Shown here: positions 1-6,904 of the stretch, piece by piece
Layout of the letters: the number at the start of each line of letters is the position of its first letter
Position numbering within the stretch: the first letter of the stretch is position 1
Assembly (NCBI GenBank): GCA_031270875.1
Contig: JAISXC010000055.1
Span: 1-9,932, forward strand
Direction: 5' to 3'
Source of the DNA: Desulfovibrio sp.
GTDB taxonomy: Bacteria > Desulfobacterota > Desulfovibrionia > Desulfovibrionales > Desulfovibrionaceae
Length of the DNA stretch: 9,932 nucleotides
The notes under the pieces: model-generated
What the model was told of the DNA's origin: nothing
Seen by the model: only the letters and a program-made list of their open reading frames with translations
The model's database searches: none
Translations under genes and position numbers: made by a program

Positions 1-1
1 A

Positions 2-628
2 CACCAAAGCTCCCTGGGCGCCCTGTATCTCATTGTCCCTTCCAAGATGCACCCGCTGTGGTATTCCAAATTCATGCCGCTGTTTTTCCTCCTTTCCAGC
101 CTGTTTGCGGGGTTGAGCATGGTTGTTGTGGAAGGCTCGCTGGCCCACAAGTTCATGCGCGGCTATATGGATGAACGGCACGCGCGGGATGCCGGCAGGG
201 CGGTTTTGGCTTGCGGCAAGGGTGCCGCCTTTTGTATGTTCGTTTATCTTGCTGTCAGGTGCGTTGAAGTGGCCGCGGGCGGCAATTGGCATCACCTTTC
301 CTCCGGCTACGGCGCCTGGTTTCTGCTGGAACTCGCGGGAGGGGTCGCTCTGCCGGCGTTTATGTATTTCATCGGCGCAAGGAGGGGGCGACCGGGTCTG
401 GTACGGGCGGCCGCGATAATCGGAGTGCTTGGCGTGATACTCAACCGTTTTAATGTGAGCCTTGTCGCCTTCAATTACAACCTGCCATCCGCCGAGCGCT
501 ATTTCCCAAGCTGGATGGAAATCGCCATTTCCATTTTTCTCGTCACGCTGCTGGTCATTGCGTATCGCGGCATTTGCTCCAGAATGCCGATATTGAGAAC
601 GCACGAAAATTACAGGGGAGAAATCTGA
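2..628 (+). CDS. NrfD/PsrC-family membrane anchor subunit (HybB-like), 5'-truncated
   Basis: C-terminal 208 residues of a polytopic NrfD/HybB-family protein, the membrane subunit that exchanges electrons between quinone and periplasmic or membrane redox partners such as hydrogenase, cytochrome c or ferredoxin-like subunits. The frame is open from base 2, and the residues before the first in-frame ATG at 47 already read HQSSLGALYLIVPSK, a typical NrfD-family stretch, so that ATG is internal and the gene starts outside the window. HPLWYS follows, then NRFNVS and AFNYNLPS with YFPSW, all family-like. About five hydrophobic segments are visible: roughly codons 16-48, 65-90, 100-122, 128-155 and 170-190 of the visible part. 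The positively charged tail RMPILRTHENYR also resembles HybB. Family resemblance is strong. Which complex it serves (Hyb, Hmc, Dsr or another) cannot be decided without the upstream partners. It converges on the glycosylase gene. Confidence 0.88.
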   Translation, partial: HQSSLGALYLIVPSKMHPLWYSKFMPLFFLLSSLFAGLSMVVVEGSLAHKFMRGYMDERHARDAGRAVLACGKGAAFCMFVYLAVRCVEVAAGGNWHHLSSGYGAWFLLELAGGVALPAFMYFIGARRGRPGLVRAAAIIGVLGVILNRFNVSLVAFNYNLPSAERYFPSWMEIAISIFLVTLLVIAYRGICSRMPILRTHENYRGEI

Positions 629-741
629 CGGGGAACGCCAAGCCCGGCGGGGCAGACGCGCGTTTGATTGCAGCGGCTGTCAGGGGAAGCGCCGTACACC
701 CTGCTTGAACATCCGGGCGAGGGAGGCGGCGCCATTCCGTG

Positions 742-1353
742 TCACCGTTTTCCTTCCCCGGCAACGGCCCATAGATAAAACGACGCCACTGTCGCATACG
801 GGGCATAGCGGTTGCGGCACTCTTCAAAAAAATCCCGGCTGAGATTCTCAAGACCGTAAAGACGTTTCATTCCGGTACGAAGGCCAAGATCGCCCCAACT
901 CAGAACGTTGGGCCGCTCAAGGGAAAACACCAGCAGCATTTCGGCGGTCCACAGGCCGACGCCGTCAAGTTTTGTCAGTTCGCCGCAAAAGGCTGCATCA
1001 TCAAGAGCGGCAAGGCCCGATATGCTCAGTTCGCCGGAAAGGATTCTTTCGGCCGCGGCCTTGATATAGGCCGTCTTGCGTCCGGAAAGGCCGGCTCCGC
1101 GCAGTATGGCCGCGTCCGCTCCGGAAATGCGCTCCGGCGTCACCCGGCCGAGGGCGGTCTTGAGCCTGGCCCAGATGGTCTGGCGGGCCTTGCCGGAAAT
1201 TTGCTGGCCTGAGATGGAGTGGACAAGCGCCTCAAAGAGGTCGGGCATGACTTCCCTCCTGATCGGACCAATGCGCGCAATGGCTCCGGCAAGAGTCCTG
1301 TCCGCCGCTTTGAGATGGCGCAATTCGGTTTCACCGTACCGGAAGGCGGGCAT
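742..1353 (-). CDS. AlkA-like DNA-3-methyladenine glycosylase II (HhH-GPD)
   Basis: 203-residue base-excision repair glycosylase expected to remove alkylated purines such as 3-methyladenine from DNA in the cytoplasm. Visible signatures are ALVHSISGQQIS (residues 43-53, the family's IIGQQ-like motif), a helix-hairpin-helix LTKLDGVGLWTAEMLL (126-141) and the downstream catalytic-aspartate segment LSWGDLGLRTG (151-161), in which Asp155 is the likely catalytic residue. Many relatives have two acidic residues here; this one has Gly-Asp. About 200 residues is normal for the short bacterial and yeast-like AlkA class that lacks the N-terminal domain of E. coli AlkA. The ATG at 1353 lies one base after the TGA of the SLBB gene. 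The bases upstream (GCCTTCCCTGTACTGAC) contain no purine-rich Shine-Dalgarno, so translation may depend on re-initiation from the export gene. Exact base specificity cannot be read from sequence. Confidence 0.9.
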   Translation of the reverse strand: MPAFRYGETELRHLKAADRTLAGAIARIGPIRREVMPDLFEALVHSISGQQISGKARQTIWARLKTALGRVTPERISGADAAILRGAGLSGRKTAYIKAAAERILSGELSISGLAALDDAAFCGELTKLDGVGLWTAEMLLVFSLERPNVLSWGDLGLRTGMKRLYGLENLSRDFFEECRNRYAPYATVASFYLWAVAGEGKR

Positions 1354-1354
1354 G

Positions 1355-2902
1355 TCAGTACAGGGAAGGCAAGCCCAGGATGGCGCGGGCGGAAATTGCC
1401 GTTTGCATAAGCACTTGGGAAATATCCTTCACGGCTTGCATGTTCTTGGATTCAACCTTTGGTAGCACCAGTATCTGATCCCCGGCTTTGACGCTGCCGC
1501 CGTCACGCGAGACGGCGCCGTTGGCGCGCATGATGAGCACACGATCCTTGTCTGCCTTGGCGCTGTAGCCGCCGGCCCCCCTGATGTAGTCATCCAGATC
1601 TTTTTTCCCGCTCCAGAGCATGGCTTGCGGGGCCATAACCTCCCCGCTCACCAGCACCACGTCGCTTCTGGGCGGGATGACAATGACATCGCCGTCTTCC
1701 AGCACCAGGTCACCGCTGTCTTTACCGTTATCAAGCACGACAACGCCATCTGGTTCAACGCTTTTGGCGCGCTCCACAAATTTGGACAGCATGGATGCCT
1801 CCTGGGTGCGTATTTGCGCTTCTTCAGCGCTGGCCGAGGAAGCCGTCAGGACGCTTTCCTCAAGGCGGCGCAACGAGTCGGCGATGGCCCTTTTCTGCCG
1901 CGCGGCCACGCTTTTTCGTTTGACATGGATGGCTTCCAGATCGGCGCGGCCCGGCTCCACCGCGATAAAATTCTGCACGTCCCCGAGTCTGGCCCCTTTG
2001 CGCACAGGGATACGGGAAGCCCCGCGTATCGCGCCTTCCACTGAAATGAACATGGCGCCGCCTGTGGTGTCCGCCACAAAGCTCACTGCATCGCCATCTT
2101 CAAGGGTGAGATGGGCAAGATCCCTGACAGGCACATAGGTATTGTACGGCGCGCCGTTGCGCGTGCCGCTTACGGCGGCGTGGGTCGCCTTCTTTTCCGG
2201 TTGGGCCAAATCAATAAGGACTGCGCCGCCGGCCTGCCCCTTGAGAAATTCAAAGAGGGCCGGGTTGCGCACCGCGCCTGTGGCCGCCACAGCGGGACCT
2301 TTGGGGGGTACGACAAGTGTATCGCCTTCCCGCAGGCGCGGAGACGCAAGTTCTCCATGGCGCACAAAGGGATAGATGTCGACAGCGCCTGCCGCGGTTC
2401 CGTCACGCATGAGCCGGACAGCGCGGTAGGAGCCGCGGTCGGGGTCGATGCCGCCGGCTTTGTCCAGAAAGGCGAGCACCGAATCTGTGGCTTGCCCCTG
2501 GTAGCGGCCGGGCTTGATCACGCCACCGGTGACGAAAACGTTGACCGTGCGGGAGTCCAGCGGCATCACATAGACCTGTGTGCCCGCTTGGCCGGTTGCT
2601 GCCAGCTTGCTGCGCAAATTTTCGGCCAGTTTGTCCGGCGCAAGTCCGGCTACGGGCGTTGGCCCGATCTGCGGCAAATGAAGGAAACCATGCGGGTCCA
2701 CCGTGAAAATGTCATCAGCGGCGGCGACGCCCCAGAGGCGTATTACAACGCGATCGCCCGGCATCAGGAGCGCCGTTCCCACATTTTTCGCGAAATTGCC
2801 CTGAAAAAGATTGGCTCCGTAAGGAGACAGCTCTGCGGCAAAGGCTTGGCCGTTTGACAGGAGACTCAAAGTCAGGACAAGAAGAAGGAATTTTTTCAGC
2901 AT
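1355..2902 (-). CDS. Wza-like SLBB polysaccharide export protein
   Basis: 515-residue exported protein of the polysaccharide biosynthesis/export family, expected to form or line an envelope channel for capsule or exopolysaccharide. A Sec signal peptide MLKKFLLLVLTLSLLSNGQAFA with likely signal peptidase I cleavage at AFA|AE fixes the ATG at 2902. There is no lipobox cysteine, unlike E. coli Wza. The Poly_export domain is around 44-115 (MPGDRVVIRLWG, then HGFLHLPQIG). SLBB-like repeats follow at about 120-200 (VFVTGGVIKPGRY, AFLDKAGGI, REGDTLVVPP), 205-275 and 285-325 (SVEGAIRGASRIPVRKGARL), with a last one at 413-482 (VLVSGEVMAPQ, IRGAGGYSAKADKDRVLIM). A charged Ala/Glu/Arg-rich helical stretch at about 328-383 may be a coiled coil. 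The C-terminal VKDISQVLMQTAISARAILGL looks like the family's closing membrane helix. No glycosyltransferase or Wzc-like kinase gene is adjacent, so the cargo is unknown. Confidence 0.85.
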   Translation of the reverse strand: MLKKFLLLVLTLSLLSNGQAFAAELSPYGANLFQGNFAKNVGTALLMPGDRVVIRLWGVAAADDIFTVDPHGFLHLPQIGPTPVAGLAPDKLAENLRSKLAATGQAGTQVYVMPLDSRTVNVFVTGGVIKPGRYQGQATDSVLAFLDKAGGIDPDRGSYRAVRLMRDGTAAGAVDIYPFVRHGELASPRLREGDTLVVPPKGPAVAATGAVRNPALFEFLKGQAGGAVLIDLAQPEKKATHAAVSGTRNGAPYNTYVPVRDLAHLTLEDGDAVSFVADTTGGAMFISVEGAIRGASRIPVRKGARLGDVQNFIAVEPGRADLEAIHVKRKSVAARQKRAIADSLRRLEESVLTASSASAEEAQIRTQEASMLSKFVERAKSVEPDGVVVLDNGKDSGDLVLEDGDVIVIPPRSDVVLVSGEVMAPQAMLWSGKKDLDDYIRGAGGYSAKADKDRVLIMRANGAVSRDGGSVKAGDQILVLPKVESKNMQAVKDISQVLMQTAISARAILGLPSLY

Positions 2903-2942
2903 AGGTATCGTCTGTTCTTCTGAAAAGGTTGAGCAGTAACAA

Positions 2943-2957
2943 TCTGATTTCCTCAGA
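2943..2957 (-). terminator. Weak hairpin upstream of the SLBB gene
   Basis: In the 83-base gap between the lipoprotein and SLBB genes, the minus strand reads TCTGA-GGAAA-TCAGA followed by TTGTT. A 5-bp stem with a short, interrupted T-run is too weak to call a firm terminator. It could attenuate read-through from the kinase/lipoprotein genes into the export gene. I see no good promoter in the remainder of the gap (2903-2986). Confidence 0.2.
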
Positions 2958-2986
2958 CGGACTGACGGCTCATCCTGTCGCCGGAA

Positions 2987-3343
2987 TTAAATTTTGCCGT
3001 CTCCCCACACTCTGGGAGCCATAATCCAGTTGTCGCCCCCAGGTCTGCAGATGACCACTACTTCCGCCTCCCGCCCCTGAACCGTAACCGTGGCCCGTCG
3101 ACATTCCTCGCCTTTGGCGGAGGTGAAGGCGCTGTCCATGGCCACGCGGATGTTGATGCCGAAAGCGGGATCATCCAGGGTCGCCGACTGCCCCGGCTCG
3201 GCGGCAATGATGAAATTCTCCACCGGGCCCCGCGGCGGGGCGGGTGAGGGTTCCTGGAGGCCGGCGCAGCCGGAAAGCGCGAAAACAAGCAGCGCGCCCA
3301 CCGCGATCGCCTGTCCTGGGGGAGATACCACCGTACCGTTCAT
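2987..3343 (-). CDS. Small putative lipoprotein of unknown function
   Basis: 118-residue protein with a hydrophobic leader ending in the lipobox LSGC, lipidation Cys26, followed by AGLQ. The mature part is short: a Pro-rich linker (EPSPAPPRGP), then about 80 residues with FGINIRVAMDSAFTSAKGEECRRATV and a Trp-containing end WIMAPRVWGDG. Cys61 or so and a second Cys in VVICRPGG could form a disulfide. The chosen ATG overlaps the kinase stop as ATGA, a common coupling arrangement. With this start the leader has no Lys or Arg before the hydrophobic core, which is unusual. An in-frame ATG at 3394 would add MGHVAQVFGRSKKESRR and supply positive charge, but would overlap the kinase by 55 bases. I do not recognise the mature domain and assign no function. 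Context suggests an envelope role linked to the kinase or to the SLBB protein. Confidence 0.72.
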   Translation of the reverse strand: MNGTVVSPPGQAIAVGALLVFALSGCAGLQEPSPAPPRGPVENFIIAAEPGQSATLDDPAFGINIRVAMDSAFTSAKGEECRRATVTVQGREAEVVVICRPGGDNWIMAPRVWGDGKI

Positions 3344-4989
3344 ACGCCGGCTCTCTTTTTTGGAGCGGCCAAATACTTGCGCAACGTGTCCCATAGCGCC
3401 TCCATATCCAAAGGCTTGCTCAGATGGTGGTTCATGCCGGCCGCAAGGCACTTTTCAACGTCTTCCTCAAAAGTGTTGGCCGTCATGGCGACAACAGGAA
3501 TGCTCAACGCATTGGGCGCGCTGGATGCGCGGATTTCCCGCGTCGCCTCCAGGCCGTCCATTTCCGGCATTTGCAGATCCATAAAAATCATGTGATACCG
3601 CAGAGGGGCTTCGCGGAACATCCGAACCGCCTCTTTGCCGTCCGCCGCGCAATCTATTGTCAAACCCGCAGGCTCCAGAAGGGAGATCACTATTTCGCGG
3701 TTTATTTCCACATCATCCGCAAGCAGAATACAGAAACCGGAAAAATCGGCCTCCTCCGGAGCCTCCGGCGTGCCGGCCGCGTCCGCTTCCGCCTTGTCCG
3801 GCCGCAGTCTGGCGGTAAAGGTAAATGTGGAACCTCTGCCGGGTGATGAATCAACGCGAATTTTTCCGTCCATCATTTCGACAATGCGGCTGGAAATGGC
3901 AAGCCCAAGTCCCGCGCCGCCGTATTTGCGGGTCAAATCCTCCTCCAGCTGTTCAAAGGGGGTAAACAGCCGGGCCTGTTGCTCCGCGGTGATGCCGATG
4001 CCGTTGTCGGATACGGCGATCTGCAGCGTGCAGAGGCTGTTTTCTTCCCCGGCAAGACGCGCGTCAAGATGTATAATGCCATTTTCCGGCGTGAACTTGC
4101 TGGCGTTGGCGAGCAGTTTGGCAATGACCTGGGCCAGGCGGCGACTGTCGCCCGTGAGATTTTCCGGGATCGCGTCATCAACGGTCACGCCAAGGCTTTG
4201 GTGTTTGTTTTCGACTTCAAACGTAATAATGTCGCATACATTCTGAATCATTTTTTTGAAGTTGAAGCTGGCCGGGGAGAGGGCAAACCTGCCTCCCTGC
4301 AGTTTTGTCATGTCAAGTATATCGTTGATGATATCCAGAAGATGCGTGGAAGATGTTTCGATTTTTTCAAATGCTTCATTCTTTTTCTGAATATCCCCGG
4401 CATGTTTTCCTATGGCCGCCATGCCGAGGATGGCATTCAGGGGGGTGTGCATTTCGTGGGACATGTTTGCCAGGAATTTTCCCTTGGCCTTGCTTGCGCG
4501 TATGGCGGCGGCGATGGCCTCGTCACGTTCTTTCTCCCTTTGCTGCAGCATCTTGATGACTTCGTCGGACTTGGTAAGCCGAAGGTACATCTGCTTGATG
4601 GTTTCGTCCGCCTCCCGGCGCTGCCTCAATTGTTGCGTCATCCGGTTGAAACCATCGGCAAGCGTGCCCATGAAATCCAGTTCCTGAGAGTAATCGCCCT
4701 CTGTCACCTGTCCTATCTGCCATGCCAGGTGCGACAGTTTCGAGTGCAGATTTTTGAGGCCCATTGCCAGAAAGTTGTCCCGTGGAGGGCGCTCGGCGGA
4801 AAGATTGCCCTTGGAGATTTCTCCCGCATAGCGGTTCAATTCCTCATGAACCCTGCACAGCAGCAACAGCAGATTCCGCGTCTGCTCCTGCGGAATTCGC
4901 TCCGCGCAGACTTTGGCCTCATCCATTCTGCATCTGAGAATATGCTGCAGCGCCTCGTTCAGCGCGGGCGAACAATCGTCGTTTGCCAC
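3340..4989 (-). CDS. Soluble hybrid sensor histidine kinase (HAMP-like, HisKA, HATPase, REC)
   Basis: 549-residue hybrid kinase with no signal peptide or membrane helix, so presumably cytoplasmic. Residues 1-70 are helical with no recognised sensor fold. 72-121 resemble the HAMP-like linker (LKNLHSKLSHLAWQIGQVTEGDY, GFNRMTQQL) found in soluble kinases of Desulfovibrio and clostridia. 125-170 look like a coiled coil. The H-box is FLANMSHEMHTPLNAI with phospho-acceptor His178; the usual Arg of SHExRTP is His181. The ATPase has LLANASKFT (292-300), DNGIGI (328-333) and GGAGLGL (357-363). The C-terminal receiver at about 418-543 has acidic pair Asp425/Asp426, phospho-acceptor Asp471 (MDLQMPEMDG), Thr503 and Lys525. 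There is no HPt or DNA-binding domain. The start is GTG, with a modest AGGGT at 4996-5000. It lies 59 bases after the V4R gene, which is the obvious candidate input partner. Confidence 0.9.
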   Translation of the reverse strand: MANDDCSPALNEALQHILRCRMDEAKVCAERIPQEQTRNLLLLLCRVHEELNRYAGEISKGNLSAERPPRDNFLAMGLKNLHSKLSHLAWQIGQVTEGDYSQELDFMGTLADGFNRMTQQLRQRREADETIKQMYLRLTKSDEVIKMLQQREKERDEAIAAAIRASKAKGKFLANMSHEMHTPLNAILGMAAIGKHAGDIQKKNEAFEKIETSSTHLLDIINDILDMTKLQGGRFALSPASFNFKKMIQNVCDIITFEVENKHQSLGVTVDDAIPENLTGDSRRLAQVIAKLLANASKFTPENGIIHLDARLAGEENSLCTLQIAVSDNGIGITAEQQARLFTPFEQLEEDLTRKYGGAGLGLAISSRIVEMMDGKIRVDSSPGRGSTFTFTARLRPDKAEADAAGTPEAPEEADFSGFCILLADDVEINREIVISLLEPAGLTIDCAADGKEAVRMFREAPLRYHMIFMDLQMPEMDGLEATREIRASSAPNALSIPVVAMTANTFEEDVEKCLAAGMNHHLSKPLDMEALWDTLRKYLAAPKKRAGV

Positions 4990-5048
4990 CTGTAGACCCT
5001 GCTTGCCTTGAAAACCTGAAAAGGCTCCGGCGCGGAAGGCTGTAACTT

Positions 5049-5561
5049 TTACGCCGGATGCGCCTCAAAACGGCATGCCGTGCCGCCGGTTGACCAGCAG
5101 TCCACCTCCACCGCCACAAAATCCTTTTTGGTATAGGCCTGAAGAATGCCCGCGATAAAACCCTCGTCGTACCAGCAGACGGTTTCGCCGCTTACGGGAA
5201 GTCCTGAACAGTCCAGATCCTCTTCAATGCAGAGGGAGAATTCCAGGGTATCCATATTGGCAGATTCAATACGCATAATGCCGATCTTCAGATCGCGGAG
5301 CGCCTGCTGAAGCTGGGCAACAAAGTTGTTGAAGGGCAGGGAGATATCCAACAGATTTTCCGCGAATGCCTTGCCGGCGCGCTGGCCGGCGCTACGGAAA
5401 ATTTCGTGAGCATCGTCTCCTCCGTATCTGTCTTTCAATTCGTCCATAAGGGTATACTGCATCAGGCGGTAAACGGCCACCGGCATCTCATCGCCCATGC
5501 TGTCCCTGCCCACCGTCACATCACCCAGACGTTTCCAGTCAAATGACGTCTCCGTACTCAT
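5049..5561 (-). CDS. V4R-domain sensor protein
   Basis: 170-residue single-domain protein of the V4R (4-vinyl reductase) small-molecule-binding family. The N-terminal part GRDSMGDEMPVAVYRLMQYT (18-37) and EIFRSAGQRAGKAFAENLLD (53-72) match the bacterial V4R type often fused to or encoded beside kinases. The C-terminal core has DLDCSGLP (115-122), GETVCWYDEGFIAGIL (125-140) and DCWSTGGTACRFEA (154-167). Its cysteines 118, 129, 155 and 163 sit at positions that in V4R proteins are often conserved and proposed to bind metal or ligand. With no catalytic or DNA-binding domain, the likely role (inferred) is ligand sensing for the kinase 59 bases downstream. The ATG is supported by AAGGAGA at 5571-5577, nine bases upstream, and a candidate promoter lies about 60 bases before it. 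The ligand is unknown. Confidence 0.85.
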   Translation of the reverse strand: MSTETSFDWKRLGDVTVGRDSMGDEMPVAVYRLMQYTLMDELKDRYGGDDAHEIFRSAGQRAGKAFAENLLDISLPFNNFVAQLQQALRDLKIGIMRIESANMDTLEFSLCIEEDLDCSGLPVSGETVCWYDEGFIAGILQAYTKKDFVAVEVDCWSTGGTACRFEAHPA

Positions 5562-5617
5562 GACGTTTGTTCTCCTTGCGGTATTGTTGAAAGTCGGGAA
5601 AGAGGTGCTGATACGAA

Positions 5618-5645
5618 ATTATGATTGATTTATTCCAGAATGCAA
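5618..5645 (-). promoter_or_regulatory. Candidate sigma-70-type promoter for the V4R/kinase genes
   Basis: On the minus strand a -10-like CATAAT (5618-5623, five of six consensus) lies 16 bases after TTGCAT (5640-5645, three of six). It sits in an AT-rich patch of otherwise GC-rich DNA, about 57 bases before the V4R ATG. It is the only promoter-like pair I find between argJ and V4R. The -35 match is poor, so this is tentative. Confidence 0.4.
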
Positions 5646-5646
5646 G

Positions 5647-5670
5647 CAAATAAAAGCGAAGGCTCCCGCC
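5647..5670 (-). terminator. Weak intrinsic terminator candidate after argJ
   Basis: About 47 bases past the argJ stop the minus strand reads GGCGGG-AGCC-TTCGCT followed by TTTATTTG. The stem is six pairs, several of them G-U, and the following tract is T-rich but interrupted. It lies directly before the candidate V4R promoter, a sensible place to separate the two transcription units. The stem is weak, so read-through is possible. Confidence 0.3.
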
Positions 5671-5716
5671 GGACTGTGTGTGGTCGCGATGTCAAACGTC
5701 TCAAGACGACACTGCC

Positions 5717-6904
5717 TTAGGAACGATAGTCCGCGTTCAGAGTCACGTATTCATGCCCGAGATCAGAGGCCAAAAACGTGTATGCGCCCGGTCCGTTCCC
5801 GAGAGTGATGTCGATGTGAATGTCCACGGCCTTGAGAAGCATCGCCAAAACATCTTCCCGGTCGTCGTTTACAGGCTGCCCGCGGGAAAAACGCTCAATG
5901 CCGCACAAGGCCAGGCTGACTTCGGCGGGATCGAAGGCAGCGCCGCTGTAGCCGACAGCCGTGACAATGCGGCCCCAGTTGGCGTCACCTCCGTAGATGG
6001 CTGTTTTGACAAGCTGAGAGTGCCCGACGCTGCGCGCCGCCAATCCGGCATCCGCATCGTCGCGCGCCCCCCTCACCGTAATGTGGATAACCTTGCCAGC
6101 GCCTTCGCCGTCCTTGACCAGCATATAGGCCACTTTGCCCAGAATACCGGTGAGGCATTCCGCAAGGAACGCAATGTCCGTCTCCGCGCAGACCGAAACG
6201 CCTGAAGCGCCGTTGGCGAGGCCAAGAATGGTGTCGTTGGTGGAAGTGTCACCGTCGACGCTGACCCTGTTGAATGTTTTGTCGACGGCCCGCCCGAACA
6301 TGCCCTGCCAGATCTTTTGTTCCACGGCGGCGTCCGTCAGGGCGACGCAAAGCATGGTGGCCATGTTGGGGCAAATCATACCGGCCCCCTTGGCCATGAC
6401 TGTCAGACGCACCTGACCGGATCCCAGTTCAAGATCACGCGCGGCGAATTTGGGAAAGGCGTCCGTGGTCATGAAGGCGCGGGTAAAACCTTCGGCATCC
6501 CGGCTGCCAAGGCTGACGACAAGTTCCGGCACTGCGGCCTTCCAGCGGTCCATAGGCAGTTGCTGGCCGATAACGCCGGTGGAAAGCGGCAGAATCTCCT
6601 CCGGCGCAAAGCCGGTTTTTTCCGCGACCATACGCTGCGTTGCCCGGCAGTTTTCAAGGCCCTGTTCCCCGGTACAGGCATTGGCCTGGCCAGCATTGGC
6701 AAGAACAGCACGTACCGGCGCTCCTTTGCGCAATATTTCTTGACAAATCTTCACCGGCGCCGCCTGAAAAGCATTTTGCGTGAAAAGGCCGGCAACAACG
6801 CAGGGAAATTCAGACACGACAAGGCCAAGATCCTCACGCCCGGCTTTTTTGAAATTCGCCGCCGTCGCTCCGGCCCTGAAACCTTTCGGCAGATCGTCGG
6901 CCAT
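5717..6904 (-). CDS. argJ: Bifunctional ornithine acetyltransferase / N-acetylglutamate synthase ArgJ
   Basis: 395 residues from the ATG at 6904. ArgJ transfers the acetyl group from N-acetylornithine to glutamate, closing the acetyl cycle of arginine biosynthesis; in many bacteria it also uses acetyl-CoA. Visible signatures, numbered from the GTG one codon earlier, are PVRAVLANAGQANACTG (64-80), LSTGVIGQQLP (108-118, likely oxyanion-hole Thr-Gly), KGAGMICPNMATML (173-186, self-cleavage before nucleophile Thr184), NRVSVDGDTSTNDT (213-226) and GGDANWGRI (307-315). Length and C-terminus are normal. The junction with fusA is GTGATG: the fusA TGA shares one base with this ATG, or overlaps the GTG at 6907 by three bases. 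AAAAGGG at 6914-6920, inside the end of fusA, is a reasonable ribosome binding site for the ATG. Whether the enzyme is mono- or bifunctional is not decidable here. Confidence 0.96.
   Translation of the reverse strand: MADDLPKGFRAGATAANFKKAGREDLGLVVSEFPCVVAGLFTQNAFQAAPVKICQEILRKGAPVRAVLANAGQANACTGEQGLENCRATQRMVAEKTGFAPEEILPLSTGVIGQQLPMDRWKAAVPELVVSLGSRDAEGFTRAFMTTDAFPKFAARDLELGSGQVRLTVMAKGAGMICPNMATMLCVALTDAAVEQKIWQGMFGRAVDKTFNRVSVDGDTSTNDTILGLANGASGVSVCAETDIAFLAECLTGILGKVAYMLVKDGEGAGKVIHITVRGARDDADAGLAARSVGHSQLVKTAIYGGDANWGRIVTAVGYSGAAFDPAEVSLALCGIERFSRGQPVNDDREDVLAMLLKAVDIHIDITLGNGPGAYTFLASDLGHEYVTLNADYRS

Noticed and set aside
47..628. NrfD-family gene starting at the ATG at 47
   Set aside because: Family-typical residues (HQSSLGALYLIVPSK) are encoded before it in the same frame, so the gene is truncated by the window edge.
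629..741. Bidirectional terminator between the convergent NrfD-family and glycosylase genes
   Set aside because: Only short GC-rich stems such as GCCC-GGCG-GGGC were found, with no T-run. I see nothing that supports a terminator call.
2111..2857. Plus-strand open frame opposite the SLBB gene
   Set aside because: The minus-strand protein has a signal peptide and repeats typical of its family. The antisense frame has no identifiable start signal or domain.
3979..4995. Open reading frame of over 1 kb on the plus strand, antisense to the hybrid kinase
   Set aside because: It mirrors the codon structure of an unmistakable kinase on the other strand, and its translation shows no recognisable domain. 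Such shadows are common in GC-rich DNA.
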